Source: Leptodactylus fallax
Lineage: Eukaryota; Chordata; Amphibia; Anura; Leptodactylidae
Direction: 5' to 3'
Assembly (NCBI GenBank): GCA_947044405.1
Contig: CAMRHE010000502.1
Span: 912,001 to 976,000, forward strand
DNA length: 64,000 nt
How positions within the stretch are numbered: position 1 is the stretch's first letter; each line of letters begins with the position of its first letter. The notes below the pieces were generated by a model that ran no database searches, was not told the origin of the DNA, and saw only the letters and a list, made by a program, of their open reading frames with translations. Below are positions 12,054 through 23,289 of the stretch, one piece after another. The position numbers were made by a program, and so were the translations under genes.

Positions 12054-12220
12054 CAGGGCTGATGTCATTCAGGAGTCTGGAAGAGGCCTGAAGAGGAAGG
12101 GGACCTGCACCAGATTCTGGCACAGAACCCAGGAGAGCTTTTCCTGTGCTCTGTGCCGGCATCTGGTGCAGGTCCCCACCTACTTGGTCTCTTCTGCACT
12201 CCTGAATGACATCAGCCCTG
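12054..12220. repeat. 167-bp imperfect palindrome (fold-back element)
   Basis: The outer 23 bases at 12054-12076 (cagggctgatgtcattcagg and on) are the exact reverse complement of 12198-12220. An inner pair, ggggacctgcaccag and ctggtgcaggtcccc, also matches, leaving a short loop. A diverged half copy (ttcaggaagttggaagagat near 12330) follows, suggesting a repeat family rather than a unique hairpin. Confidence 0.8.
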
Positions 12221-12424
12221 TGTTTGGGCCTCAGTAGTCACATGGAACGTGCCAACATTTTGATGCTCAGATGCAAGTATCATGTAACCCACGTGACCGC
12301 TGATGCCAAATTACAGACCACTGGCATATTCAGGAAGTTGGAAGAGATCAAAAGAGGAAAGAAATCCACATGGGATGCTGCAACAGAGCCCAGGAGAGGT
12401 GAATATGACCCACAAACCCTAGAT

Positions 12425-12920
12425 CAGGGGTATGCAACCTTCGGTACTATAGCTGTTGTCAAACTACAACTCCCAGAATGCATACTTGCTCTGCTGTTCT
12501 TGGAACTCCCATGGAAGTAAGAACAACAAGGCTCTGGAACTCTCTGCCCCAGGAAGTGGTGATGGTGGGTTCATTGAACAAGTTCAAAGAGGGCCTGGAT
12601 GCCTTTCTCGAACAGAACAACATTACGGGTTATGGGTTTTAGATTTTAAGGACAGGTTGATCCAGGGTTTTATACTGATTGCCAGATTGGAGTCGGGAAG
12701 GAATTTTTTTCCCATGAAATGGGGCAATTGGTATAAGCCTAATTTGCCTTCCTCTGGATCAACACTGTGGAGGACTGTAGGGTTATAGGTTGGACTTGAT
12801 GGACTGATGTCTTCATCCAACCTCATCTACTATGTAACTATGTAACTATATGAAGTGAATAGAGCATGCTGGGAGTTGTAGTTTCACAGCAGCTGGAGTG
12901 CCGGAGGTTGCTGACCCCTG
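12425..12920. mobile_element. hAT-type non-autonomous element with 8-bp target duplication
   Basis: The left terminus caggggtatgcaacc and the right terminus ggttgctgacccctg form inverted ends. The inverted match continues for about 60 bases, including actacaactcccagaatgc against gcatgctgggagttgtagt. Immediately outside both ends is the same 8-mer, ccctagat (12417-12424 and 12921-12928), the target-duplication length characteristic of hAT transposons. The interior does not encode transposase; it holds a CR1-like LINE tail. Confidence 0.85.
12521..12850 (+). mobile_element. CR1-like LINE 3' fragment inside the hAT element
   Basis: Starts with codons matching LWNSLPQEVVMVGSLNKFKE, the C-terminal end of a CR1-type reverse-transcriptase ORF, then a stop and a 3' UTR. 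It ends in an 8-base tandem tail, ctatgtaactatgtaact, the type of short 3' repeat that marks CR1 LINEs. The fragment lies wholly between the two arms of the hAT element. Confidence 0.7.
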
Positions 12921-12928
12921 CCCTAGAT

Positions 12929-13890
12929 TATAATAATGGTTCATGGATGCAAACCCAAAACTCAAATTTTTGAAAAATCTGTAATGAACTTGGCTCATTA
13001 TGAACTCATTTGCTCCTTTCTAGTTATAGAGGTGGAGCAGCAGATAGGTTGAGAAATGAGACTCTCCCTACACTCACGCGCTGCATTCTGCAAAGCCATT
13101 ACCAGGAGACCATCTCAAATACAGTAAACAAATTTATACAGTGCAGTGAATGCACTGTAAAAAAAAAAAATTCTATCCCTAGATAACCTTTTTACACCTA
13201 CCTGAAATACTTGCTCTCATGCTCCCATGCTCACCTAGCTGTTTGTTTTACAAACTGTATATATCTCTAATAAGCTGCACCTGTATGTTAGACCATCGGC
13301 TGCAAAACGTTGAAAGTCGACTGAAGAAATCAATATAAAGTTAATATTGATCATTGATCTCTATGAAACTAATAAGGATTCCCCGCTAAAAGTAATGCAG
13401 TGGGTGAATACTGTCATAATACAGAGCCCCCTAGAGGTATCATGTAGCAAAATATTGAGAGCCTTCAGCTCCGTAGTCCAGAATTACAAGGACATTCCTG
13501 TTGAATAAAAACCTGTTGTATACATAAAATATTGCTTTCTATTAAGGGCTTGTAGTACAGTCACTAGATGAAGACCATTACATACATGACCTTATGTTTA
13601 TTTATGGACATGAATGAGAAGACTTTGTAATATCCATACATCGGATAACGTGCAAATTACTAAAAAAAATGGAAATAAAATAATCTAAAAGACCATCAGT
13701 GGTATCAACATAGTTTGGCATCAAGTAGATTCTGACACTTCACAATAATAGAAATTCAATGTTGTGGTGACATAGACAATAAAAGATGCTAGTATAAGTA
13801 TTATTTATTATGTATATGGAAGTAGATACCAATAAGCATCGGCCTTAATAAAGTGTGCAAATTCCAGAAAATGAAAGCTGTCACAGAAGC
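12929..13890. other. No gene seen; repeat-derived spacer
   Basis: About 13220-13370 (ggctgcaaaacgttgaaagt onward) resembles the end of an interspersed repeat that I associate with frogs. Nothing else was recognised. Confidence 0.4.
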
Positions 13891-13904
13891 TAAAAGATAA
13901 ATCA

Positions 13905-13907
13905 GAA

Positions 13908-13988
<81 letters not shown>

Positions 13989-14112
13989 CGTACTACTATT
14001 ACTACTACTAATAATAATGATAATAATAATAATAATAATAATAATTTGATGCTCAAGTATCACAAAAGAAAATAGCTGTCAGAAAATATATTTGAAATTA
14101 TCATTGTTGTTA

Positions 14113-14158
<46 letters not shown>

Positions 14159-14318
14159 AATGTACATGTTTATATTTCATCTACTACTAAGCATGGACTA
14201 TATCACAAAATTAGTATAACTATATTGTCATTAAAACAAAATAATAATAATAATAATAATAATAATTATTATTATTATGTGCTGTGGTGTCATAGACGAC
14301 AAAAGCAATAACTACTAC

Positions 14319-14364
<46 letters not shown>

Positions 14365-14420
14365 CATTATTATTATTATCTTTATTATTATTATCTTTGT
14401 TATCATTTTTATTATTATTA

Positions 14421-14480
<60 letters not shown>

Positions 14481-14520
14481 GTAGTTATTGCTTTTGTCGT
14501 CTATGACACCACAGCACATA

Positions 14521-14565
<45 letters not shown>

Positions 14566-14717
14566 GTTGTTATTATTATTATTATTAGTAGGTAGTAGTA
14601 GTAGTAGTAGTAATATGGATTATTATCATTATTATTATTAGTGTACACATTTATATTTCATCTACTGCTAAATGTGGACTATATCACAAAATTTGTATAA
14701 TTATTTTGCCATTAAAA

Positions 14718-14764
<47 letters not shown>

Positions 14765-14824
14765 TATGTTCTGTGGTGTCTAGACGACAAAAGCAATAAC
14801 TCTACTTATAATAATATTAGTAAT

Positions 14825-14870
<46 letters not shown>

Positions 14871-14900
14871 GCAATAACTACTGCTACTACTACTACTACT

Positions 14901-14944
<44 letters not shown>

Positions 14945-15074
14945 TCAATGAAGTGGAGTCACAGAAGATAAAAGTGGTCATAGAAGATACATTTCAAATA
15001 ATTAATATTAATAGTGTTGTTGATATTATTACTATTATTATTATTATTATTAGTAGTAGTAGTAGTAGTAGTAG

Positions 15075-15140
<66 letters not shown>

Positions 15141-15390
15141 AGTAGTGGTAGTTATTGCTTTTATCGTCTGTGACACCACAGCACAGAATTATTATGATGA
15201 TGATTATGATTATGATTATTATAATTATTATTATTATTATTAGTAGTAGTAGTAGTAGTAGTAGTTTTATTATTATTATTGTATATATATTTCATCCACT
15301 GCTCAAGATGGAATACACCACAAAATTCCCATTTTTTTTATTATGAACTGTACTACTACTACTACTACTTAATAATAATAATAATATAAT
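13905..15390. repeat. Compound trinucleotide microsatellite with inverted higher-order units
   Basis: Long runs of (TTA)n, (TAA)n, (TAG)n and (ACT)n alternate on both strands. Between the runs, unique blocks recur. The block with tggtgtcatagacgacaaaa (near 14285) and its reverse complement (near 14490), plus related copies near 14773 and 15150, lie in opposite orientations. The block ttatatttcatctactactaag (near 14170) recurs near 14650 and 15285. The region is therefore a set of duplicated and inverted units, not a single run. Poly-Leu, poly-Asn and poly-Tyr reading frames across it are not genes. Confidence 0.9.
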
Positions 15391-16110
15391 AACTATTATT
15401 CATTTTAAGTTTATGGATTTCTTTATTTTAAAATGATCATTTTGACTATTTCAGTTCTTTTTTTTTGCTTCTATAGCACCTGTTACATGTTTGTATTAAT
15501 AAATACACAGTTTTTTGCCACCATCTTTGTTTGTTGGATTGGAGGACTGAAAACATATTTCACAATGCTTTAAAGACATTGTCATCATTTACCGCTGCCC
15601 AGTAGGGCTTAGAATCTAAACTCTCTATCAGTATATTTTTAGGGTGTGGAAGGTAACAGTACTAGCCACTGAGTCAACATAAATAAGTGCTTCACAAAAT
15701 AAACTGATTTAAAGCAAGTTGTAATAACTTTGTACAGTAGACTTCATCCTTTAGATCTCCCCACTTTGCAGATTAACAACTTTTAGCTTGAAAGGCAGCT
15801 GAAGAACCACAAGGTGGAGTTCATTGCTTTAGATATTTGGCCATACTTTTTAATGTCAGCCAACCAGTCAGTTTTTAGTTGGTCCATCATTCTCAAAATA
15901 TCCTCTAATAATAGTTTCTCCATCTCTAGTTCACAAGAAATCTCTATGCATATCTAAGTAAAGGACTTCTTTCACAATACCCATAGACTTTAATGGAGAG
16001 GGCCACATGCATGCAAGGTCACCTCTGCTATGTGGCTGCAACAGGCACTCAAGTAGAGTCTTATTTCCAGTGGTAGACTAGGGACTGCACCATTTTTTTA
16101 CAAGTTTCTT
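15391..16110. other. No gene seen; spacer with a partial interspersed repeat
   Basis: About 15585-15680 (ctgcccagtagggcttagaa onward) resembles the same short interspersed repeat found at about 30592-30846. The rest is the 3' flank of OR A. Confidence 0.4.
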
Positions 16111-16113
16111 CTT

Positions 16114-17052
16114 TCAGTGCTTTGATTTTCTTTTCCTGTAAAAGCTTTTCATGGTCTCGATGATCTCTTTGTTTCTCATGCTGTATATTATTGGATTGGT
16201 AAATGGGGTGAGCATAACAAAGAGCAAAGATTTTAACTTGTTTTCATAGAAGGCGTTTGCACGTGATGGAGACATGTACACACCAATAAGGGAACCGTAG
16301 TAAGTGCAGACCACTAGAAGATGAGAGCTACATGTTGAGAAGGCTTTTCTTCTTCCTTTTGAGGAAGAGATCCTAAATATAACAATAAAGATGCAGATAT
16401 AGGACACAGTGATGCAAAAAAATGGCAAAAAGATGACAAAAATGTTAAATGATATGTCAAGCCAAACCAGAACATAGACCTCCGAAGAAGAGAGAGCAAG
16501 AAGTGGAGCAAAATCACAAAAGAAGTGGTCGATGATGTTAGAAGAACAAAAATGTAATTGATTTATTAGGATGACCTCAACCTTAATGAGAAGAATCCCA
16601 ATTAACCAAGACCCGGAAACCAACCGGATAGAAAAATTCATATTCATTATGGAAGAATACCGTAACGGGAGACAAATAGCCAAGTATCGGTCAAAAGACA
16701 TCACCATGAGGATGCAGCACTGAGCATAGGTGGCAAGAAATACAAAGTAGAACTGTGAGATGCAAGCATTGATGGTCATGCTGTGACCTTTCAACCATAT
16801 GATTCTCAGCATGTTTGGTATAATGCTGGTAGAGATAATCAGGTCAGCCAAGGCTAGGTTTGATATAAAGAAGTACATTGGGCAGTGGAGGCGGTAATTG
16901 GAGGACACCAACATGATGATTAAAAGATTTCCAAGAAATGTGAACATGTACATAAAAAAGGCAAGACTAAAGAAGGAAATTCTTAACTTGTGGGTAATCT
17001 GGAAGCCAATAAGAAATAACTCAGTCACCATGGTCTCGTTGTCTCCACACAT
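16114..17052 (-). CDS. Olfactory receptor, class II type (OR A), intact
   Basis: A 312-residue seven-transmembrane odorant receptor in one coding exon, starting at the ATG at 17052. Visible marks: sequon NET at 5-7, GN at 41-42, RLHCPMYFFISNLALAD at 54-70, C97, MSFDRYLAIC at 118-127, C179 in DHFFCD, RKAFSTCSSHLLVV at 235-248, NPIIY at 286-290 and a basic tail. It is closely similar to OR B and OR C in this window, all on the same strand and all beginning MCGDN. The coding exon probably begins at 17074, after an acceptor TTAG at 17075-17078, and is joined to the noncoding exon at 19219. No disabling change is visible. Confidence 0.95.
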   Translation of the reverse strand: MCGDNETMVTELFLIGFQITHKLRISFFSLAFFMYMFTFLGNLLIIMLVSSNYRLHCPMYFFISNLALADLIISTSIIPNMLRIIWLKGHSMTINACISQFYFVFLATYAQCCILMVMSFDRYLAICLPLRYSSIMNMNFSIRLVSGSWLIGILLIKVEVILINQLHFCSSNIIDHFFCDFAPLLALSSSEVYVLVWLDISFNIFVIFLPFFCITVSYICIFIVIFRISSSKGRRKAFSTCSSHLLVVCTYYGSLIGVYMSPSRANAFYENKLKSLLFVMLTPFTNPIIYSMRNKEIIETMKSFYRKRKSKH

Positions 17053-17074
17053 GGTGTAGTATGATGGGGTTCTT

Positions 17075-19218
17075 CTAATCCAAAAATAAACCTAGAATTA
17101 TAAATTCAATTGATGGAAATATCTAGACTAAGCATTAGCATTTCAAGGACAGATGTCTTGTTTATATACACATGCAGAGATTAAGCAAACTTTAACTTAA
17201 CATTTAATACATTTTATATACTGTGGCAAGAAATTTGACTTCTTCAATAGCTTTTCATATTTTGAGAAATTTATAACACTGGGTGTCTAGTTAAAGTTTG
17301 ACACAGTAATAATGTACAGTGCTATATATCATAAGAATCTGATTACAACTGTGTACAAATATAAAAGAAACTCAATTGCAAATATAAAAAGACTTAGAAA
17401 AACATGGATGCCATATTTCTTCCAGAAACAGAACCACAGCTATATAAAGTTGATGTAATATAAAACATAAAGCACAATACAGAGAAAGATAAAAATGCAA
17501 CAAATAAAATACTTTACGAAGAAAAGAAGAATTTTTTTTAAGAAGAAACAGAATTTACTTTAATACAATTTCATTACTACTAATTTGTTACTATCTAATT
17601 TGCATTATATTACAACAGTTATATTTTATTCTAAATTTCTTTTTGTATTATTTCTAATTTTATATACACTTATAAGATTAGCAGTTTTGTAGTTTTTTAA
17701 ATTAAAAAGATGGCTATATTTATTATCGTTTCTATAGTATTTGTAGGTTGAATAGAGGATGCAGAGGTAACATTTATATCAGGGCCCTACTGCCATAAGG
17801 TGCCTGAAGGATTATAAATAAATAGCACATATATGGTAGGTTCCTGCTGATTTTGTATTGTAGTTCAAAAACTTCAAGTTACTCTAGTAATGTAATCCAT
17901 AATTGAGTACACAGGAAAGAAATACTAAGTACGAATCCTATACTTCTAGGGGGAAGCTACAATTGCTAACATTGAATTATTATATTTGTTATTTTTGAGT
18001 AATTTGTACTTATAGATCAACAATGAAGATAACAAATACTGAAATATTTTGAGTGGACTACAAAAAATCTAGTGTATTCTGCCTCCTAAAAAAACTTGAC
18101 AAATGATTGGACTGAAGATTTATCAGATCATTGAAAATAATAAGTTAAAATACTAAGGGTAAAGGAGGAGGAGACAATAAAAACATCATGAATACACCCC
18201 GAGCAGCCTGAAGACCCTAACAGTAAGTCATCGCCCACGTAGGTATACTACATAAAATGTGAATCGATGGGTGTAGTCAACAGGGACCACAAAGGTTTTA
18301 TAGCAATGTCTATGTCTTTCAAGGGTGTTTTATTGGAAGAAACTATTTTTTTCTTTTTTACATTTTTAATTTAACTTGGACATGGATATACAACATGCCA
18401 CAAAAAGTAAGATTAAAATACCATCATTCATTAATTAACAATAAAATGTAAAAAAAAATATATCAAATTTGTAAAATCATTAAATATTATTTATTTTAGT
18501 TTTTTGATATTTGTTTTATTTTTATTTTGTTCTTTATATTCATTTTTTATATATTTCATTTCTTATAAGCAATCATAGAGAGAAAAATAAAAAATCTACT
18601 AATCTAAATTCAAGCCCATGTCATAATGATATGTGGTTATTACAATTAATATAATATAACACTATCCATTTTGTATTTTACAAATTGGACATGATAATTT
18701 TTAAATCTTCTATATATTTCTTTTTATTTTAGTTTAAAAATATCTTAACAATTTCAGTAATAAAATCTGATATTATTCCCTTTTGTATTTTATTATTAAC
18801 ATTATGTTTTTGTGTGTTTTTAAAATTCCTTCTGATATAAGCAATCATAGTATTTTGCTAAACTGGTTTTGACTGTCAAGCCCATGTCATACTGCGATAA
18901 GGTAATTACAATTAATATAATTTACAATTAATATAACTTTATTCCTTTATCATTTAAAAAATTGGACACAATCATGTTTAAATCTTCTATATTTTGTTTC
19001 ATAATCTATATTTTAACAATTTTAGTAATGAAATAATATTTATTTTTTATTTTAGTGTATATTTATTTACTATGTATTTATTTTTGTAACCTATAACAGC
19101 TTTCAACACCTAGGCAAAATAAAACTAACTTGGTATTTTTTAAAAACATTTGTGCTGTCTCTGTGATTTTTTTTCCATCATTTTTGACCCAATTAAATAA
19201 TCTCACATTTTTACTTAC
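17075..19218 (-). other. 5' intron of OR A
   Basis: Inferred 2144-base intron between the noncoding exon (donor GTAAGT at 19213-19218) and the coding exon (AG at 17075-17076). It is very AT-rich. The first few hundred bases next to the coding exon are alignable to the same regions of OR B and OR C (for example gacttagaaaaacatggatg near 17391 against the block near 29525). It holds no Tc1 insertion, unlike the introns of B and C. Confidence 0.6.
18560..19010. repeat. Internal duplication in the OR A intron
   Basis: Two diverged copies about 270 bases apart each run through ataagcaatcatag, caagcccatgtcata, attacaattaatataat, attggaca and ttaaatcttctatat. The order of these blocks is conserved, so it is a tandem segmental duplication rather than random AT-richness. 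Confidence 0.65.
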
Positions 19219-19310
19219 AGTTGTGGACTCTGGAGATCAGTGGTAGACAACCTGGGCTGCACTTCAGTCTGTATCTCTTTATGTGTCTTTGTTATGTGAT
19301 CCTTCCTGTC
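19219..19310 (-). other. Noncoding exon 1 of OR A (inferred)
   Basis: On the minus strand, a TATAAAAG box is followed about 120 bases later by a consensus donor, AACT|GTAAGT. The same arrangement, alignable base for base over much of its length, occurs upstream of OR B and near OR C. No open coding frame links them, so the exon is probably 5' UTR. The transcription start (about 19310) is set from the usual 25-30 base spacing to the TATA box and is approximate. Confidence 0.6.
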
Positions 19311-19338
19311 TGTAATGTTTCCGTGTAATTACTTGTCT

Positions 19339-19346
19339 CTTTTATA
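19339..19346 (-). promoter_or_regulatory. TATA box of OR A
   Basis: TATAAAAG on the minus strand within ATAGTATAAAAGAG; an identical 14-base context occurs at OR B and a one-base variant at the OR C locus. Conservation in three paralogues, in front of a conserved donor site, is the main support. Confidence 0.65.
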
Positions 19347-19353
19347 CTATTGA

Positions 19354-19364
19354 TCCCCTGGGGA
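19354..19364. promoter_or_regulatory. Possible O/E (EBF-like) site upstream of OR A TATA box
   Basis: The near-palindrome TCCCCTGGGGA sits just upstream of the TATA box. It fits the TCCCNNGGGA-type consensus recognised by Olf/EBF factors, which act at many OR promoters. The aligned positions in the other two promoters have lost the symmetry, so this may be chance. Confidence 0.3.
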
Positions 19365-20039
19365 CACCGATTCTTGTGACTGGTAACAAAAAAAAAAATC
19401 TCTTTGTCTCCAAGGTATTTGTGTGAGAAAAACATGAAGCCCCTCGTTAATTGGTGTTATGGATAAACATCTAGTTATTTCATGAATTCTAATAACCCCT
19501 ATCCCCAAATGTTACACAGGTACAACAAACAGACAATAGACAATTATACGACTCAATGGAACCAATTATCAAGTCATTGAAGAAGAATTTTACAAATATA
19601 AAAATATAACAAAGCAAAATATTGTTTCAACATTGTTGGAAAAAATATACACGGCACATCCACATAGTATACATTGATCTATCACTACTACCAAAAATTA
19701 TATTCAGATGATGATAATTATTATTCATTTTACAAATTTTTTACATTTTTACTAAACTATATAAATAAAATTAATTATGAACCAATGATGAATCGATGAA
19801 TATCTTAAAAAATGAAAAATCCTTTCCAAACTTCTTTCCATTTCAAAATTCTTTGAGACTTTCTCTTTGAGGTACAGATTGTACTTGCTAATGGTGCCAT
19901 TTAATATTCTTGGAAGCTGGGAAAAAATTCTCATGGAATTAAAAAAAAAATGGATGCAATGTATTTATTTATTTTAGAATTATACGTGAAATACTGACAC
20001 CTGGATATCACCAGCCAGGGAAGCAGGAGCCCAGCCCTC

Positions 20040-20400
20040 ACACTGTGGCCCAATGTGGTGATATAAGGCGCTGTGAAAAGACATAGTAGTATAATCTCAT
20101 GTTCTGCTGGTGGTGACAGTAGTGTTATTGGAGGTTGTAGGCCTTTATGAATAGGTGAGTCTTCACGGTCTTCTTGAAGCTTGTGATTGTGAGGGACAGT
20201 CTTATGTGCAGTGGTAGTTCCAGAGTTCCAGAGTATGAGGATGCACAGAGAAGTTTTGGAAGCGGTTGTGTGAAGAGAGCAGAAGAGTAGAGGAGGAGGT
20301 CTTGAGAGGATCGGAAGTCATGTGTGAGCAAGTAGTGGGAGATTATAGAGAGGACAGGTTGTGCATGGCTTTGGGTCGTGTATGTCAGTGTTAACTCTAG
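20040..20400 (-). mobile_element. L2-like LINE relic (C-terminal end of ORF2)
   Basis: On the minus strand, frames near 20125-20331 read LPLHIRLSLTITSFKKTVKT then HLFIKAYN, the typical last residues of L2-type reverse-transcriptase ORFs (the block before the stop usually reads like KTHLF). Only the 3' part is present and frames are shifted. A separate, longer L2-like copy lies at 53.6-57.8 kb on the other strand. Confidence 0.5.
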
Positions 20401-20584
20401 TCGCTAGGCAATAACTATCCCTTTTTGGGGAGTAGAAACAGATTTGGTGTTTGAAAAGTGAAGGAGCAATAGCTTTAAGGTGTTTCTTTACTTATTTTAT
20501 TTCTTTTTATCATGCTATCGATAAAAGTAGTGCATCACAGGACTGACAAGACCGCAGGCAATGTCTGGCTGTTGGGAGGTAGAT

Positions 20585-20892
20585 ATCAGTAGCAGAAACT
20601 GTGGCAGGACAGTATGGAACAGGACAGACAAGGCAGGAGATGATGTCCCTTTGTGTGGTGGTGGTAGCAGGGGTGGCAGCAGTGGCACGACAGCATGGAA
20701 CAAGACAGACAATGCTGGAGATGATGTCCCTCTGTGTAGTGGTAGTAGCTGTGGAGGAAACAGTGGCAAGACAATATGGAATAGGATGGACAAGGTAGAA
20801 GATGATGCCCCACTGTATGGAGGTGATAGCTGTGAAGGCAACAGTGGCAAGACTGTATGGAACAGGAAGGACAAAGGAAAACAGTGGCAGTA
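20585..20892. repeat. 81-bp minisatellite, about 4 copies
   Basis: Units containing acagtggcaagacaatatgg, gacaaggtagaagatgatgc and a gtggtggtag core recur every 81 bases. The period is a multiple of three, which keeps several frames open on both strands; none has other support as a gene. Confidence 0.8.
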
Positions 20893-21665
20893 ACATCATA
20901 ACAATGAATATGCTTGATAAATCCCTCCAACCCCACAGTCAGAAATTACAGAAACTGCCCCCTGGACAAGACATGCATCACAATCTTATTTATGATACAT
21001 ACTGCCCATGTTCTCTACATCCATATATTTTAACTTTGTAACTACAACAGGGGCATAGCTAAACTTTCATGTTCCCTGGATCAAAAGTAAAGCTTAGGCC
21101 CTCCTATGTGATCTCACTGCAGCTGCATCACTAGTACTGTTCTTTCTAAGCTTTTCTAGCTAGTGAGTGGGGCAATTATCTACCTGGGCGCTGATCCCTT
21201 TAATCACTTCTAGCTAGTTAGTAGGGCAGTAATCTACCTGGCATTGTTCCTTATAAGACTTTCTAGCTAGTGATCTCAGTAGTGTGCTCTGGATCATACT
21301 CACCCTGTGTTCACACTGTAGACGTATTCTGGGTCCAAGAGAGGCATGTTTATTTACTGTAGATTCCCATCTGAATGTGGTCGCCTTGTTGTGGCAGGTG
21401 GGCTTCTTACTGTTTGATCAAGTGTGTATAACAAAGAACCTCTAAATCGTAGATTACATTAGGCTTTTGTAACTACATCAGTAGTGCCCTTTAGGGTTTT
21501 CATATGCCCTTGTGCAGTGTGTGGAGTGCCCTGCATTTTTTGTATTGTTTAGTGATCTCAGTAGTTATGGGTCTTATGTTTAACTGACAGCTAACACTCT
21601 GCCCCATAACCCCTGGTTGGAGCTGATCTCTGATCGAGGGTTTTAACCCCTTGGATGCTGCAGTT
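20893..21665. other. No gene seen; spacer
   Basis: Contains a diverged local duplication near 21145-21270 (ttctagctagtgagtggggc and ttctagctagttagtagggc). No exon or RNA gene seen. Confidence 0.4.
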
Positions 21666-21681
21666 AAACATGACCACAGTA

Positions 21682-22150
21682 CTGATGGACTGCCGGCTTG
21701 GACCTACTCCTCATTTCCTGGCATTGCCTCGTGTGAGGTTTGTCGTTCTTCTGCTGAACATTCTCATCCGCTTGCCTCCCTGGGGTTCCTTCCTAGACCC
21801 GGGTGCAGCTGTTGTATAACTTCCTCCCTCCTCCCCTGAATTGGGAGATGGGGGGATAGAGGGGAGAGAAACTATTAAATATTTTTTTTTTTCTCTTCTT
21901 CTCTTCCTCTCTCTTTTTCTTATTCTCTTGTCCTCTCCTCTCCTTCTCCCCCTACAATTGGCGTTATCGTTATTTCACATATCCTTCCCTTCCTCTTCCT
22001 TCTCTAGTCCTCCAACCCTTGCTTGGGGATTCCCATTGTCTAAAGTATGTGAATTTAGGCTGCTATTGTGGCTTCTTGTTGTTTTTGTTTTTGTATTTTA
22101 TGTCTTTTGTAAACAAAAATTTAATAAACTTTGAATTGAAAAACAAACCA
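21682..22150 (+). mobile_element. 5'-truncated L1-like retrotransposon insertion with 16-bp target duplication
   Basis: The 16-mer aaacatgaccacagta occurs at 21666-21681 and again at 22151-22166, exactly flanking a 469-base segment. The segment ends in a polyadenylation signal and A-rich tail (aataaactttgaattgaaaa then acaaacca). A long exact target duplication, a poly(A)-like 3' end and 5' truncation are the marks of LINE-1-style retrotransposition. No ORF remains. Confidence 0.8.
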
Positions 22151-22189
22151 AAACATGACCACAGTAAGATTGGGGGGTGCCGTTATGTA

Positions 22190-23110
22190 TTTTCTGCAGA
22201 GCGAGATCTGGCCAGTGACCCCAGGGTGCTTGGAGCCCCCAGTACCTGGATGATCCTGCCGGGATGGGAAGAAGTCAGCCTATGTACAGTATATGCACGT
22301 GTATTGCAGTGTATAGTACTGAACTGGCATTCAGAGCATTGCTGGTTTGGTCCCCAAGTGGGACATCACTAAAAAGTAAAAAAAAAGTTGGAAAAAAAGA
22401 AGTAATGTGTGTGAAAAAAAAAATTATAAATTAATAAAGTCCCAAAATCCCACTTTCATTTTTAAAATTAAACATATAAAAGAAAACCCTAAAAATGAAT
22501 AGAAATAATACATATTTGGTATTGTTGTGTCCATAACAATATGTACAATAAAACGGAAACAATATTTAACGTGCACAGTGAACTTCTGGGAAAAAAAATG
22601 GAAAATAAAAAAATATGCTATAACGAGTGATCAAAAAGTCACATGTATCCCTAAATAGTAGCAATGAAAAACACAGGTCGTCCCACAAAAAATAAGTCCT
22701 AAACCAACTCTGTAAACCAAAAAATAAAAATCTCAGAAGATTGCGATGCAAAAATAATTGATTTATGTCCCCAAATGGGTTTCTGTTCTGAAAAATTAGT
22801 AACACATTGAAAAACAATATAAAAGGTATCACCGTAATTGTGCTGAACAGAATTGATGTTTTTGTTTTTTTTTAATCTACCATGAAAGAGTTAATAAAAT
22901 TTAGTCAATACGTTATGGCACCCAAAAATGGTGTCATTACAAAATAAATCTCATACCACAGAAAACAAGCCCTCATATGGCTACATCACCATAACAATTA
23001 AAGAAACTATAGCTTGTACAATGTGAAGACAAAAACACCCCAAATTGCCAAATCATTAGAACAAAACTGGCTGCGACAGGAAGGGAATGTATAAGCTGTC
23101 TGAGCGTATA
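22190..23110. repeat. Second copy of the 2.6-3.8 kb interspersed repeat family, decayed
   Basis: Shares the order of landmarks with the first copy: a pre-repeat A-rich tract, a tttggtattgttgtgtccat block (compare tttgatatcgccgtgatggt), then gtacaataaaacggaaacaa and a terminal block with aaaacaagccctcatatggc. Both copies are non-coding. The L1-like insertion at 21682-22150 may interrupt its left part. Confidence 0.4.
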
Positions 23111-23289
23111 TTAGGGGACAAACCAGATTTAGAGCTTATAAGGGGAAAAGACACCAGAAGTGACCCCCAGAGTGACCCCCCCAATCATAGAAGCTACTGG
23201 GGAAATAGTAAGGAATTTGGTGTTCCCAATGCACTCTGCACAGCTTACATATTCACTCTTCATCATGCACTGTGCAGTCACGTCTGGGA

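Noticed and set aside
13808..15346. Poly-Leu, poly-Asn, poly-Tyr and poly-Ile frames
   Set aside because: Translations of TTA/TAA/TAG runs.
20510..20936. Several cysteine-rich frames on both strands
   Set aside because: An 81-bp minisatellite explains them; no splice or start signals support a gene.
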